Source of the DNA: Microbotryum silenes-acaulis
Lineage: Eukaryota > Basidiomycota > Microbotryomycetes > Microbotryales > Microbotryaceae
NCBI GenBank assembly: GCA_003665825.1
Contig: QPFY01000010.1
Coordinates: forward strand, 868,001 to 932,000
Length of the DNA: 64,000 nt
Reading direction: 5' to 3'
The position numbers and the translations under genes are program-made. The notes under the pieces were generated by a model. It was given only the letters and a program-made list of their open reading frames with translations, searched no databases and was not told where the DNA came from. Positions 22,252 to 33,835 of this stretch are shown piece after piece (the first letter of the stretch is position 1; the number at the start of each line of letters is the position of its first letter).

Positions 22252-25140
22252 ATGGTTCATTTCCGCCTCCTAGCGCTGGGTCTAGCGGCGTCGACCGCTT
22301 CAGTGGCACTTGCTGCAGATGCTGTCTTCACGTGTGCCGTCACATGCGCCAAAGATGCTTCTCAGAATGGGGTAAGTGACGATCAGTGCACACTCCCGCC
22401 CTTTGGCCACTCAGCGCCTCCCCTGGTCTTGCGAGAGGGCCAGACCAACGTTGACGCTTCATTCGCCAATACTCTTGCAGGGCGGCTGCAAATGGAACGA
22501 TACAAACTGTGTTTGTAAGAGTGATAAATTCGCTGGCAAGGCCGCAGACTGCGTGAAGAAAAGTACGTCGGCCGCGGGAAGGCGCCTCGCGACTCCTGCA
22601 CACTTGAAACCAGCTCCTTTCGAAAGCTGAGACGACGCTTTCTTTTCCACAGCCTGCCCCGAGCTCGCAAAGAAAGTCCACGCACTCGGCTGTACATGCA
22701 GTTCCAAGAACACCTTGAAACGTACGTCCATCCCTTCAGACAATTTGAGGTCCATTATGTCTACTGATTGCCCACCCTCCGACTCTTAGAATGCCAGCAA
22801 GCACACAAAGCCCCTGTCGGTAGGCACCATCATGGCGAGTCCGCTGGTAAGCACGACCCTGATCACCAGCACAAGGCCAAGTCTGCGGATGATCACGATC
22901 ACAAGCACGACCACGGCCATGACGACAAGGACAAACACGGACACGAAGGCAAGCATCAAGATCATGGTAAGCATGGATACAAGCACGACGGCGCCGTACA
23001 CGCTGTGCCTTCTCACGGGCATGAGGACTCGCACAAGTTGAGGCCCGTTCCCGGCCATCATGGCCACACCGATCCTACCCCCCCGCGTCATGGCAAGCAC
23101 GGCGAGGCTGTTTCCAAGCATCATGGCGAGCAAGAGCGCACTCGCGAACCCGGACACCTTGGCAAGCACGCGGCCAAGTCTACTACCGAGCAGCAAGGCA
23201 AGCCTGGGGTCAAGCCCCATGCCAAGCACCACGACAGGCACGTCGGCACCGTACACTCTGTGCCCTTCAACGTGCATGCTGGCCAGCACAAGTTCAGTCC
23301 CGTTCCCGGTCGACATGGTCCGTACCACGACATGCCTATTCCCCAGCGTCACGGCAAGCACGGCGTCGAGGCTGATTCCAAGCATCATCATGGCGAGCAC
23401 GAGCACGATCACCACCGCAAGAAGGCTCTCAAGGGTTTCCAGCCCGAGTTCGTCCACGCGCATAAGCCGGCTCCCGAGTCCGAAACTCACCACGGTCACA
23501 ACCACGAGAAGGGTAAGCCTCAACCCGAGGGGCATGGTAAGACATCCGCTGAGGCGCCTCATGGCGCGCATGCGAGCGACAAGAAGGCCCCTGGCAGTCC
23601 CAAGGAAGGCTCTAAGAAGCAGCCCGAGAAACAATCCAGGCCTGCCCCCAAATCTGGCGACAAGGGAAACCCTTCGGCCAAGTCCGCCGCCGGACACGCT
23701 GCCGAGACGCCCAAGGGCGAAGTAACAGCCGCCCAATGCGAGGCGAAGGCTCTCCAGGATTCTAAGGTCAGTCCCGGCGTCTGCTCCTGCATCTGGTTTG
23801 ATAAAGCTCCATGTCATGGCACCTCAGACTGACAAGCGGCACGCGATGATTCTACAGTGCTCCAAGGATGATCTCAAATGCATCTGCACCAGTCAGGTAT
23901 ACCATGCCTTGCTGATGACGTGCGGAGCAGGTGAGCGCGTTCTTGTTGACCTCCTATCGCGCGCGAAACCCATCGGCTCAATTGGTACCGACTTCTTTCT
24001 TTCGTGACAGCCAACACTGCCGCATTCGAGGCTGGCGCTGACAAGTACCTTCAAGACTGCCGGAAGGCCGGCCACCCTGTGGGGCCTCTTTCCAAGGGCA
24101 AGCAAGGAGGCAAGCCGCAGCCCGGAGCCCACGCCGAAGCTGGCAAGAACCCCGCTAGTTCCACCTCGACGGACCAGCACCCGAAGGAGAAATATCCCGC
24201 TGGTGGTCATCCCGCCGCTCAATCCAAAGGCAAGCAAGGTAGTGAGCCGCAGCCCGGAGCTCACGGCGAAGCTGGCAAGAACCCGGCCAGTTCCAACTCG
24301 ACGGACCAGCACCCCGCCGGTGGTCCTCCCGCCGCTCTCCCCAAGGGCAAGCAAGGTGGTGAGCCGCAGCCCGGAGCCCAAACCGAAGCTGGCAAGAACC
24401 CCGCCGGTTCCAACTCGACGGAACAGCACCCCGCCGGTGGTCCTCCCGCCGCTCTCCCCAAGGGCAAGCAAGGTGGTGAGCCGCAGCCCGGAGCCCAAAC
24501 CGAAGCTGGCAAGAACCCCGCCGGTTCCAACTCGACGGAACAGGGCTCGAAAGAAAACGAGCCCGCAGGTGGTTCTTCCGCCGACTCGAATTACCCGGCT
24601 TGCGCAAACCCCTGCATCTCCGTCGCTCAGGGAAAGACCAAGAGCAACGTGAGTATCCTCCGAGCGGTTGAGCGCTCTCGAGGCGGAATCATTCATGCGA
24701 ATCATGATCTCCGAGAAGCTGATAGCATCTCAATGGTCTGGTTTTAGTGCACTACCGTTGAGTGTCAGTGCAAGGATTCGGTGTTCCGCACGCAATTCGA
24801 GGCATGCGTGAGCCAGAGTGAGCAACCGGTTCCTCGCTGCAGCGGACCCTTAGAGGAGGAGCTGACATGCTCGTTGATTGCTCGTCCAGCTTGCAACAAA
24901 GTGGACTACAACAAGACTATGACTGTCGGCACACAGGCCTGCAATGCGGCCAACAACGGGACGACGGGCGGTGACGGCTCGAACAATGACAACCCGAACA
25001 GCAACACCAACGCCGGCACACCCCCTCCCTCGACGCCGGGTGTACAAAAAGACAAGCCCTCCTCGGCATTTGGCTTGCGCTCCTCCGTTGGAGCGGTCTT
25101 GGCTGGTGCGATCGGTGTAGCCTTCGCGACGTTGTTGTAG
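22252..25140 (+). CDS. Secreted, GPI-type protein with three CFEM-like modules and His-rich linker
   Basis: Eight exons: 22252-22371, 22481-22562, 22653-22721, 22790-23766, 23858-23930, 24011-24648, 24748-24817 and 24890-25140 (759 aa). Residues 1-22 are a signal peptide. Module 1 (from Cys28) has eight Cys with CKWNDTNCVC and CVKKTCPEL. Module 2 (around exons 4-6) is degenerate, with CSKDDLKCICTS. Module 3 (exons 6-8) has eight Cys with CANPC, CTTVECQC and CVSQTCNK. Between modules 1 and 2 is a linker extremely rich in His/Lys/Gly (HGKHG, KHHHGEHEHDHH). Between 2 and 3 are 39-aa tandem repeats. The end is a Ser/Thr/Pro stalk and a hydrophobic tail (VGAVLAGAIGVAFATLL), as in GPI anchoring. 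CFEM proteins bind heme or act at the cell wall; the Asp before Cys4 that ligates heme iron is present in modules 1 and 2, not 3. Confidence 0.82.
24196..24546 (+). repeat. 117-bp (39-aa) tandem repeats in CFEM gene
   Basis: Three in-register units at 24196-24312, 24313-24429 and 24430-24546, with a more diverged unit just upstream (from about 24079). Each codes a Pro/Gly/Lys-rich stretch (core KGKQGGEPQPGA and EAGKNPA). The last two are almost identical, indicating recent duplication. Confidence 0.88.
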
Positions 25141-26264
25141 AGGATCACTATCGCTTTCAGGTACTCTTGGCGAACCGAGGGACGTGCCTCGGAGTCGTTC
25201 CTCGCCTTTGTCCCCATCGTTCGCGTTTTCACTCTTCCCCGGGTTTTTCTTGTGTTCCTACGTCACTCTATATATTTTCTGCTTCAAAGATTCCCTGGTA
25301 TACTCTTTTCAAGTCTGCTCTTATTTCTTTCTACACTGGTTGTTTGGGCCTCTCTTTACGCAACTCTATTCCCTCCCGTTCGTCGTTCGGGCCACTTTCG
25401 TTGGGAGTTTGAAGCGCCGTTTCGTGAGCCTAAAAAGTGACTGAGGTACCGTATAGTGAGAGGCATCGTCAACGGCCAATGATAATGGCCGCACCGATTA
25501 ACGGGCCGCTTTTCATCGTCGGGCGGGAGTTCGCCCCCACTCGGCGCGCCATTTGACGCCACCAGCTCCCACTTTCGAGTCCAAAGCCTTGGCCGCGGGC
25601 ACGGTGACGAGGTGACCGAGTCGAGGTGGCTCGGATCCTGACCAGGCTGTCGGCTGTGCTCGTCAGGAGCGACTGCACCGACTCGAGCGTGCTCTGAGCG
25701 AGTGACTACGGAGTCGAGGTTCCCTCCACGACTGAAATCGTGCAACGTCCTTCACCCCCACCGAGTCCTGCCCCACCGGGTCCCACTCGAGCACGCCCTC
25801 CCGACCCGACTGGCTCCAGCTCTGCTTCAGTGGCCTGCCAGCGAGCAGAGCTGCCCACGCCCGCGCTGGTCATCCTCGACCTCGACGAGCGAGCCTGGTC
25901 GCAGCGGTGACTCCACACACCCAGGTCCGCTACCGAGCACCAATTTACACCACCTTCGTGTCATCGCTCATAGCTCATACGGTCAGCTCGAGTGCTGCTG
26001 GGCTCAGCCCCCACACGGGTCCACGCGGACAACCCACCGTCCTCGGATCAGCTTGCAGGTCAGCCCTTCGTCATCGCTGTTGCACCGCTCCCCGGAGAAC
26101 ATGCGGCTGACCCGGAATTGTTCGTTATCCTATTGCAGGTCGTCGCTCTCTGCAGAGCTTGGCCTGTTCATTTTCCCACTGGCACCGGTCTCCGCCGTCA
26201 CCCGTCGCGACGCGCTCGCACCTCAACCCTCGGCTCGTCGCTCTCAACACCTCTCACCGCTATC
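25141..26264. other. Intergenic region
   Basis: Pyrimidine-rich 3' flank of the CFEM gene (to about 25440), then the upstream region of INO80. ORFs here lack coding character or start on non-ATG codons. Confidence 0.5.
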
Positions 26265-29200
26265 ATGTCGCTCTCTCGATTACTCAACAACAACCCAAGC
26301 GGGTCGAGTAGCGCTGCAATGAATGGGGTCTCTGCGCACGCACCCGCTGCCGTAGCATCAGGCAGCGCCTCAACCGAGTCGACCACCAGGAAGCGATCTC
26401 GAGCCAGTCGAGCGTCCGTCTCGTTCCATGATGACCTTGATGGCGACGAAGAAGGCTCATCGGCCAGAAGGGTACGTAACACAGGCGAAGACTCTTTCGT
26501 GGGCGCCTGTGACTGATTATCTCTCCAAACCCTCTTTGACGACATTCCATCTCTCCACTCAGTCGTCTCGACGCTCGATCCAGCCCAAGCGCTACATCGA
26601 CGACATCTATGCCGACATCGAGGACGTGGCCGACACCTCCTTCGACCTCAACTCGAGTCGGAACGGCATCGCAGCAGTCGCTCCGCCCGAAGCTGACGAA
26701 GACTCGGACTCGGACTCGGAGACGTTGCTCCGCGCGACGGCCCACATCTGGCGCGAGCCCCTCCGAGCCTACCTTGATCGGATCCACGCCGAGCGCCAAC
26801 AACTCGAACAGGACTGGATAGCGAACGAAGCGAGTCGACACTTTGCGACGGCGGCGAGGATCGCCAGCTTTACCGAGCGAAGGATCGACGAGATGCGAGC
26901 GAGGAAAGAGGCCAAGTTGCTGGAACGCGAACAAGAGCTACAGGTCGCCGCCAGGCTCGCCGAGCAGGAGCGGCAAAGGATCGAGTTTGAGGCCGAACGC
27001 AACGCCATCAAGGAGCGAGAGAAAGAGGACCGACTCAGGAAGCAACGAGAGGCGGCGAAGCGGAAGCGCGACGAGGACAGGGAGAAGAAGGGCAAGGACG
27101 AGGAGGCGCGCAAGATCCGGTCCGAGAAGGACAGGGAAGCGCGAAGACTCGAGTTTGAGCGCTGGGAGGCTTTGACGCCGGAGCAGCGAGCAGAGGAGAA
27201 AAAGGTTTATGGCGAGCGGTTCAAGTTTGACAGGGACGAGATGTTGAATAGGTTCGACTTGGATCAGTACGGTAAGGGGGACCGGAAGAAGAAGCGACTC
27301 GAGAACGACGACCCATCTGGCCTGGGATACGAAGACGGCGATCTCGAGGAAGATGTCGACGAGCTTGCCGAGGGGACGCATGGTCCATCTCGGGGAGCCA
27401 ATGGCGCTTCGAGTCACGACATGTTACGGCAGAGCTCGAGTCATCTGATGCATTCACCGATATCGTCTCGCGCTGGATCGAACGCCCCCGGGTACGCATC
27501 CGACGATGTCGACCACGAGTCCGCACGTGACCTCAACTCTTCACCCGTCAAGGCCAAGAAGACCCGATCGGCCGAGGAGCTCGAGCGCAAGCTTTGGATA
27601 CACATCGCCAAGCGCGACATCCCCAAAGTCTCCAAAATCCAACAACAATCATCGCAGAGCCGACAGTTCTTCGCCAAGCGCGTCGGGTCGATCGTTGCGC
27701 GTGAGGCCCGACGGGCGGCGATGAGGACCAAGACGGTCAAGGACGTGCAAGTCAGGGCCAAACGTGTCGTAAGGGAGATGATGCTGTTCATGAAGGGCAA
27801 CGAAAAGCGCGAGCGCGAGTCGCGCAAAAAGGCCGAGAAGGAGGCGCTCGACAAGGCCAAAAAGGAGGAAGAAATGCGAGAAGCGAAACGACAGGCGCGC
27901 AAGCTCAACTTTCTCATCACACAAACAGAACTTTATTCTCATTTTATCGGGAACAAGATCAAGACGAGCGAGGCCGAGGAGTCCGAGGACACCGCGAGTG
28001 ATGCCAAGATTGCTGCGCCGGCAGAGTCGAACCCGTCGGTGATCGCCGCGTTGGCCAAACCAGGCGCTTCGAACGGCGCTCTCAAGGACCTCGACTTTGA
28101 CGTCGACGACGAAGCGAACGTCGCCGAGCACGCTCGGAGGGGAGCCCAGGCTGCTGTCGACGCGGCCAAGAATGCAGCATCCGCCTTTGATGCGGCCGCG
28201 GGCCAAGCCAAACCTGCAAATGGCGCCGAGGGGCTCAGCTTTGACGACTCGGATGACCTCAACTTCCAGAACCCGACGATGACGGGCGCTGCGATCGTGA
28301 CGCAGCCCAAGATCTTAACCTGCACATTGAAGGAGTACCAGCTCAAGGGCCTCAATTGGCTGGCGAATTTGTACGAGCAAGGTATCAACGGCATTCTGGC
28401 TGACGAGATGGGTCTCGGGAAAACGGTCAGCGCTGGCTTATCTCCCGACGTCCACGCACAATGTTCTTGCTGACCGTGCCGATTCGTGTACAGGTACAAT
28501 CCATTTCATTGATGGCCTACCTCGCCGAAGTCCACGACATCTGGGGACCCTTCCTCGTTATCGCCCCGGCCTCGACACTGCACAACTGGCAGCAAGAGAT
28601 CACGCGCTTTGTCCCTGCCCTTAAAGCGCTTCCATACTGGGGCAATACCAAGGATCGTGCAATTCTGCGCAAGTTTTGGAACCGCAAGTCGCTCCGATAC
28701 GACAAAGACGCGCCCTTTCACATCCTCGTCACCAGCTACCAGCTCGTGGTGCAAGACGAGAAGTACTTTCAAGGCGTCAAGTGGCAGTACATGGTGCTGG
28801 ACGAAGCGCAGGCGATCAAGAGCTCGTCTTCGACTCGTTGGAAGACACTACTCAGCTTCAAGTGCCGCAACCGACTCTTGTTGACAGGCACCCCGATTCA
28901 AAACTCGATGCACGAGCTGTGGGCACTGCTCCACTTTATCATGCCGTCGCTCTTCGACTCGCACGACGAGTTCAGCGAATGGTTTTCCAAGGATATCGAA
29001 GGCAACGCGGAAAACAAAGGCGCGATGAACGAGCACCAACTGCGACGGTTGCACATGATCCTCAAGCCGTTCATGCTGCGTCGTATCAAGAAGAACGTAC
29101 AGAATGAGCTGGGTGACAAAATCGAGATCGATGTCTACTGCGATCTGACGCCTCGACAAAAGGCGATGTACCGCACCCTTCGCGAGCACATATCCATCAC

Positions 29201-31116
29201 TGACCTCGTCTCGCGCGCGACGAGCCTCAACGATGATGACAGTGTCAAGCGACTTATGAACTTGATCATGCAGTTCCGCAAGGTGTGCAACCATCCCGAA
29301 TTGTTCGAGCGCGCCGACGTCACAGCTCCCTTTGCTTTCGCCAATTTCCCCGTCACGTCGAACCTGGTGCGTGACCCAGAGATGCTCGAAGTCGCTTATG
29401 CAACTCGAAGCGTCATCGAGTACGCGATCCCCAAGCTGCTGTACCGCGATGGCGGACTCTTGAACGTTCCCGGTCAAAACTCCCGTGCCGGCTCCGACTC
29501 GCTCCACCTCGACCGTCTGCTCAACATCTGGTCACCCGATTACATCCAGCACTCGCTTCGACAGGGCGAGTCGACCTTTGCGTTCGCCCAAAGCCTTGGT
29601 TTGAGCCCGTCCGAGCTTAGCAAGGTCGCGCTGGCCCATGATGTCATTCGAATCGGTCTCGCGCTCGAAAACGAAGCGACGAAGAGTGTCCGAGGCGACT
29701 ACGATGCTATAAGTCTTGAGGGGGAAGCGCCCGCACCGTTCTCGCTCGTGATTCCGAACAAGACGGCGTCGCTGTCGAGCAATATTTCGTGGCGCGAAGG
29801 CGGTCTGGTCCCTTTAGCCGAGGTCGAACAAGAACACCGAGTCCACTCGAGGCTCGCCAAACCTGACGCACGCTTCTACATGGACAAGGTCGTGGCGCCT
29901 TCGATCGACGCCGTGTGCAGTGACCGTTCGTTTGCTTACGATCAAGAGCGCCAACGCTTCGATCCTCTCTTCTCAGCCGCGATCTATGGTCTTCCCGGCT
30001 CATCACAGAACTCGACGACGGACATTCAGCGGTTCGAGTCGGCACTACCCGGCCTTCCTGCGCAGGGTGTGCTCGGGGCTTCTTCGCCGGCACAATTGCC
30101 CTTCCCGCCTATGCAGGTGCCTCAACTGCACAAGCTGATCCTCGACTCTGGCAAGCTCGCCAAGCTCGACTCGTTACTGGCCGAGCTCAAGACGGGCGAC
30201 CATCGCGTGCTACTTTATTTCCAAATGACGCGCATGATCGACCTGATGGAGGAGTACCTCGCCTTCCGGCAGTACAAGTACCTGCGCCTCGATGGTAGCT
30301 CGACCATCTCGGAGCGTCGTGACATGGTCATGGACTGGCAGACCAAACCCGAGCTCTTCATCTTTTTGCTGTCGACTCGCGCCGGTGGTCTCGGAATCAA
30401 CTTGACGGCTGCGGATACGGTCATCTTTTACGACTCTGACTGGAATCCCTCGGTGCGCTCATCTCTGATCTAGTGTCGTGGCTCTGTAACCAAGCTGACC
30501 TCTGCCCCACTTGCCCCAACAGAACGACGCTCAAGCCATGGATCGAGCTCATCGATTGGGTCAGACTAAGCAGGTGACAGTCTACCGCCTCATCACCAAG
30601 GATACTGTCGACGAACGTATCGTACAACTTGCTCGCAACAAGAAGCTTGTCCAAGATGCGGTCGTGCAATCATCATCGGGCCTGGGTCCGACCGACGCCG
30701 GGGCCAAGACCAATGAGGTCGTCTCGTTGCTGCTGGATGACCAGGAGCTGGAGGAGTCGATCCGGAATGCAGAGATCAAGCGCAAGAAGGCGGAAGAGAA
30801 GGCTAAGGAGGATGGGCACCGAGGTGTGAGGATGAGGGAAGAGGCGAAGCGGCAGAAGAAGGCCGCTGCTTTGGCGGCAGCGAACAAGCCTTCAAGGTGG
30901 GAGGCCGAGGACGACGAGGAGGATGCGTTCGGGTTCTTTGCGGCCAACAAGGCCGTCGTCGCTGACGATGAGGATGGAATGACGTCGATGGTGGCGACGC
31001 CGGGTGAATCGGGGGCGGATAGCGTCAACCCGACCAAAACCAAGGGTAAAGGGGGACGAAAGTCGACGGGCGAGGCGGGCGCTTCCAAGGCCAAACGCAG
31101 GGGGAGCAAGGTGTAA
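26265..31116 (+). CDS. INO80: INO80 chromatin-remodelling ATPase
   Basis: Four exons: 26265-26471, 26563-28425, 28494-30452 and 30523-31116 (1,540 aa). The order is a Ser-rich N-terminus; [17 protein letters not shown]; a long Lys/Glu/Arg coiled coil; and the DBINO domain at about residues 406-540 ([14 protein letters not shown] ... [19 protein letters not shown]). The Snf2 ATPase core follows, with Walker A DEMGLGKT at the exon 2/3 junction, DEAQ ([10 protein letters not shown]), [10 protein letters not shown], and an INO80-type insertion. The helicase C lobe has [28 protein letters not shown] and [14 protein letters not shown] basic tail ends the protein. It is the catalytic subunit that slides nucleosomes and exchanges H2A.Z in transcription and repair. 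The DBINO domain separates it from Swr1 and Snf2. Confidence 0.97.
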
Positions 31117-31503
31117 GCAGGACAACCGATGCTTGTAGTATAGAAATAGTCTTGTGTCCAATTGCGGAGCTAGGACCATGTGCAATTGTTGTTCTTACTC
31201 TTTCATATCCTCGCCGGTGACGTGTATGCACGCAGTGCGATACAAATCGTCCCAGTCGTCGATGCCGTGATTTGGGGGCATCCCTCATCGGATTAGTAAC
31301 CTGCGCGGTCCTCTCGCCGCTGCCCCTGGCCAGACTCTCCTTCGCTCAGGCCACCGACATCGCATCCCTTAGATTGAAAATTGTCGTCGTCCACGTGCGT
31401 CGTGCCATCTGGCTGTATTCTAGCTATCGAGCTGACTTGTCCGTGTGCCAGTATCATTAGAGCAAGTTCCGATCCGTTTCTGTTCGGGATCGTACGCGGC
31501 GGG
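31117..31503. other. Intergenic region
   Basis: INO80 3' flank and Zap1-like promoter. The frame of the next gene is open upstream to 31381, but only from a non-ATG codon. Confidence 0.45.
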
Positions 31504-32587
31504 ATGGGCCACCATCACAACCACAACCTTCACGCAGGCGCGGCTCAGGGCGCGGCCGGTGGTGCCGGTGCGATTGCAACCACTTCTCGCATTGGCCTCA
31601 TCGACTGCACCAGCTGTGAAGGGCTCATCCACTCGATACTGCCTCTCGGCTGTTTGGGCCACGACTCGCAACACCACAATGCGCACCCGCTCCCGCATGG
31701 CTACCCCGCTCCGATCTCAGCCAACAGCACCAGCAGCAGCAGCGCGGGTCATCTTGCCCGCCCTTCGCAACTGGGCGTCGGCGTGGTCTGCTGTGAACAG
31801 CCGGCGTGCTTCCCTCCGCCGTCGCTGCCTCAACAAAATCGACGCTTGCTGGGATTCCCTCTGACCTCGTCTGCATCCTCGAGCGTATCAGCTGCCACAA
31901 GCTCGTCCGAATGTGACGCAACCTGCCTCGAAGGTCCTGGTACGCCATGGTCGTCGACCTCGGCATCTTCGTCGGCACTTTTGTTCGACGACTGCGATCA
32001 ATGCCAAGCCGATCCCACCGCGGCATCATCATCGGCCAACTCGCCCCTCATCAACTCCTTCTTGCCAGCTCATCACCTCGACTGCTGTTCCTCGCTGCTT
32101 GCACCACCACCACCGACTCCGGTCTCGAATCTGGCTAGCTACTCGTGCTGCAGTTTCGGCGACTGCTTCGGCATCTCCACAACCGCATCTATTACCCCGA
32201 CATCAGACTGCCCCGATTGCTTCACCCCTCTTGATCAACAGCCACAAAACCAGCACCAGCACCAATTGAACCAAGATGCTAGCAATTCCAGCTTTCTTGC
32301 CGAGCTCATGAAGGGGCTCGATGAGCAAGCGATCCAAGAGATTGTCAGTCTCCTTCTAGGTCCAAAGTCGGTGAATTTTCGTGCGCAGCGCTGACAGTCT
32401 TTCCACCACATCCCATCACAGCTGCATTGCTGCTGTTGCGCGCCCGAAATTGAACAGAACCCGGCAGCTTGGGATGTATCCCATCATGACTCCCACAAGC
32501 ACGCAAACGTCGAGCCTTCACGCGCCCTCCTCGAACTGAGTAGCGCAGCCAATCAAGATCACCCGTCGCACGAGCACAACCACCAAC

Positions 32588-32633
<46 letters not shown>

Positions 32634-33628
32634 TCCCCATCAGCATGGCCCTGCGACCCGCTACGATTGTGGTTGGCGCGAATGCAAGGCATCGTTCGAC
32701 TCGTACGCGCTGCTCGTTGTTCATGTCAATACCTTGCACCTCGCCCCGCCGTCCATGGCGAGACTCTCCGCGCCGACGGCCCCCCCTTCCTCCGTCTTGC
32801 GGCCCAAGGCTCGGGCACATCGTCACGTTGAACACTCGTCGCACCCATACAATCACTGCGCTTCGCACTTGAATCTTGCGCAGGAATCAGCCGTCAAGGA
32901 GGAAAGTGCCTCGACCCCGGGTTCTCACGCCTGTCGATGGAAGGATTGCTCCGCGACTTTCCCTAGCTCGGCTGAACTCATGTCGCACCTCTCGCTCGCG
33001 CACGTCGGCTCGGGCAAGTCGTCCTATTCGTGCGAATGGGAAGGTTGCTCACGCAACAATCAAGAAGGAGGTCGTCAATTCTCGCAACGACAGAAAGTGA
33101 TGCGTCATTTGCAGACGCACGCGCAGGACAAGCCGTTCGCGTGCGATTTGTGCGATCGCAAGTTTTCGGAGGCGCTTTCGTTGGCGCAGCACAAGAGGAC
33201 TCATACAGGTGCGTCCAGACCTCTGTCCCTCTCCATCTTGTTTTGGACCTTACCTTACCTTCTCATTGCGTGATCCAGGTGAACGACCTTACGAATGCAC
33301 GTGGGAACGCTGCGACAAAGCCTTTGCCTCCGCGTCGGCCTTGACTATCCACATGCGAACCCACACCGGTGATCGCCCCTTCGTGTGCGATTTCCCTGGC
33401 TGCAAAGCCGCCTTTGCCGAATCCTCCAATCTCGCCAAACATGCTCGAACCCATCGTGGTGAGAGATCGCACCAGTGCCCTGAGTGCGATAAGACTTTTT
33501 TGAGGAGCGATCAGCTCGCGAGGCATATGAAGATTCATGAGAGGGAAGCAGCTGGTCAGATCAGTGCGGGGAGTGGGAGTGGGGAAACTTCGGCGCAGGG
33601 TTCGGATGTAGAGATTTCATTTGTTTGA
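31504..33628 (+). CDS. C2H2 zinc-finger transcription factor, Zap1-like (seven fingers)
   Basis: Three exons: 31504-32343, 32422-33208 and 33279-33628 (658 aa). The N-terminal half is Cys/His-rich: GHHHNHNLH, DCTSCEG, CCEQPAC, DCDQCQAD, LDCCSS, YSCCSFGDC, DCPDCF and, after intron 1, LHCCCCAPE. A His-Glu dipeptide run follows. Seven C2H2 fingers begin near residue 361: starts are YDCGWREC, HACRWKDC, YSCEWEGC, FACDLC, YECTWERC, FVCDFPGC and HQCPEC, with HTGERP-type linkers in the last five. Finger number and the CxWxxC form of the first ones match yeast Zap1, the zinc-responsive activator that senses zinc through finger pairs and Cys-rich activation domains. I infer zinc homeostasis control. 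The start ATG is the first after an upstream non-ATG run. Confidence 0.8.
32587..32634 (+). repeat. GAGCAC hexanucleotide repeat (His-Glu codons)
   Basis: About seven to eight tandem GAGCAC units in exon 2 of the zinc-finger gene, coding alternating Glu-His just before the first finger. It is a likely length-variable, potentially metal-binding tract. Confidence 0.9.
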
Positions 33629-33835
33629 GTGATCCGACTACTGGTGAGGCACGATCTGTTCATCTGCAGTGAGAGCGCGTGTCATATGTTTAGCGAGCCG
33701 TGTCGTTCGAGAGGAGAGTTTCCTGTGGGTCCGAGCTCAAATGATCCCCCACTTTCGAGCTCTCGCCTCTCGGGTTGAGCGTTCGCCTCATTTCTCGCGT
33801 TTGATCATCATCAGCCCGGCTCGTACTAGCCACAG

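Noticed and set aside
22786..23817. 343-codon ORF on the minus strand opposite the CFEM His-rich exon
   Set aside because: It is an antisense shadow produced by His/Lys/Gly codon composition; the plus strand has signal peptide, CFEM modules, consistent introns and GPI tail.
25702..26322. 206-codon ORF overlapping the INO80 start
   Set aside because: It is out of frame with INO80, rich in Pro/His/Ser/Arg from CT-rich promoter DNA, and lacks motifs.
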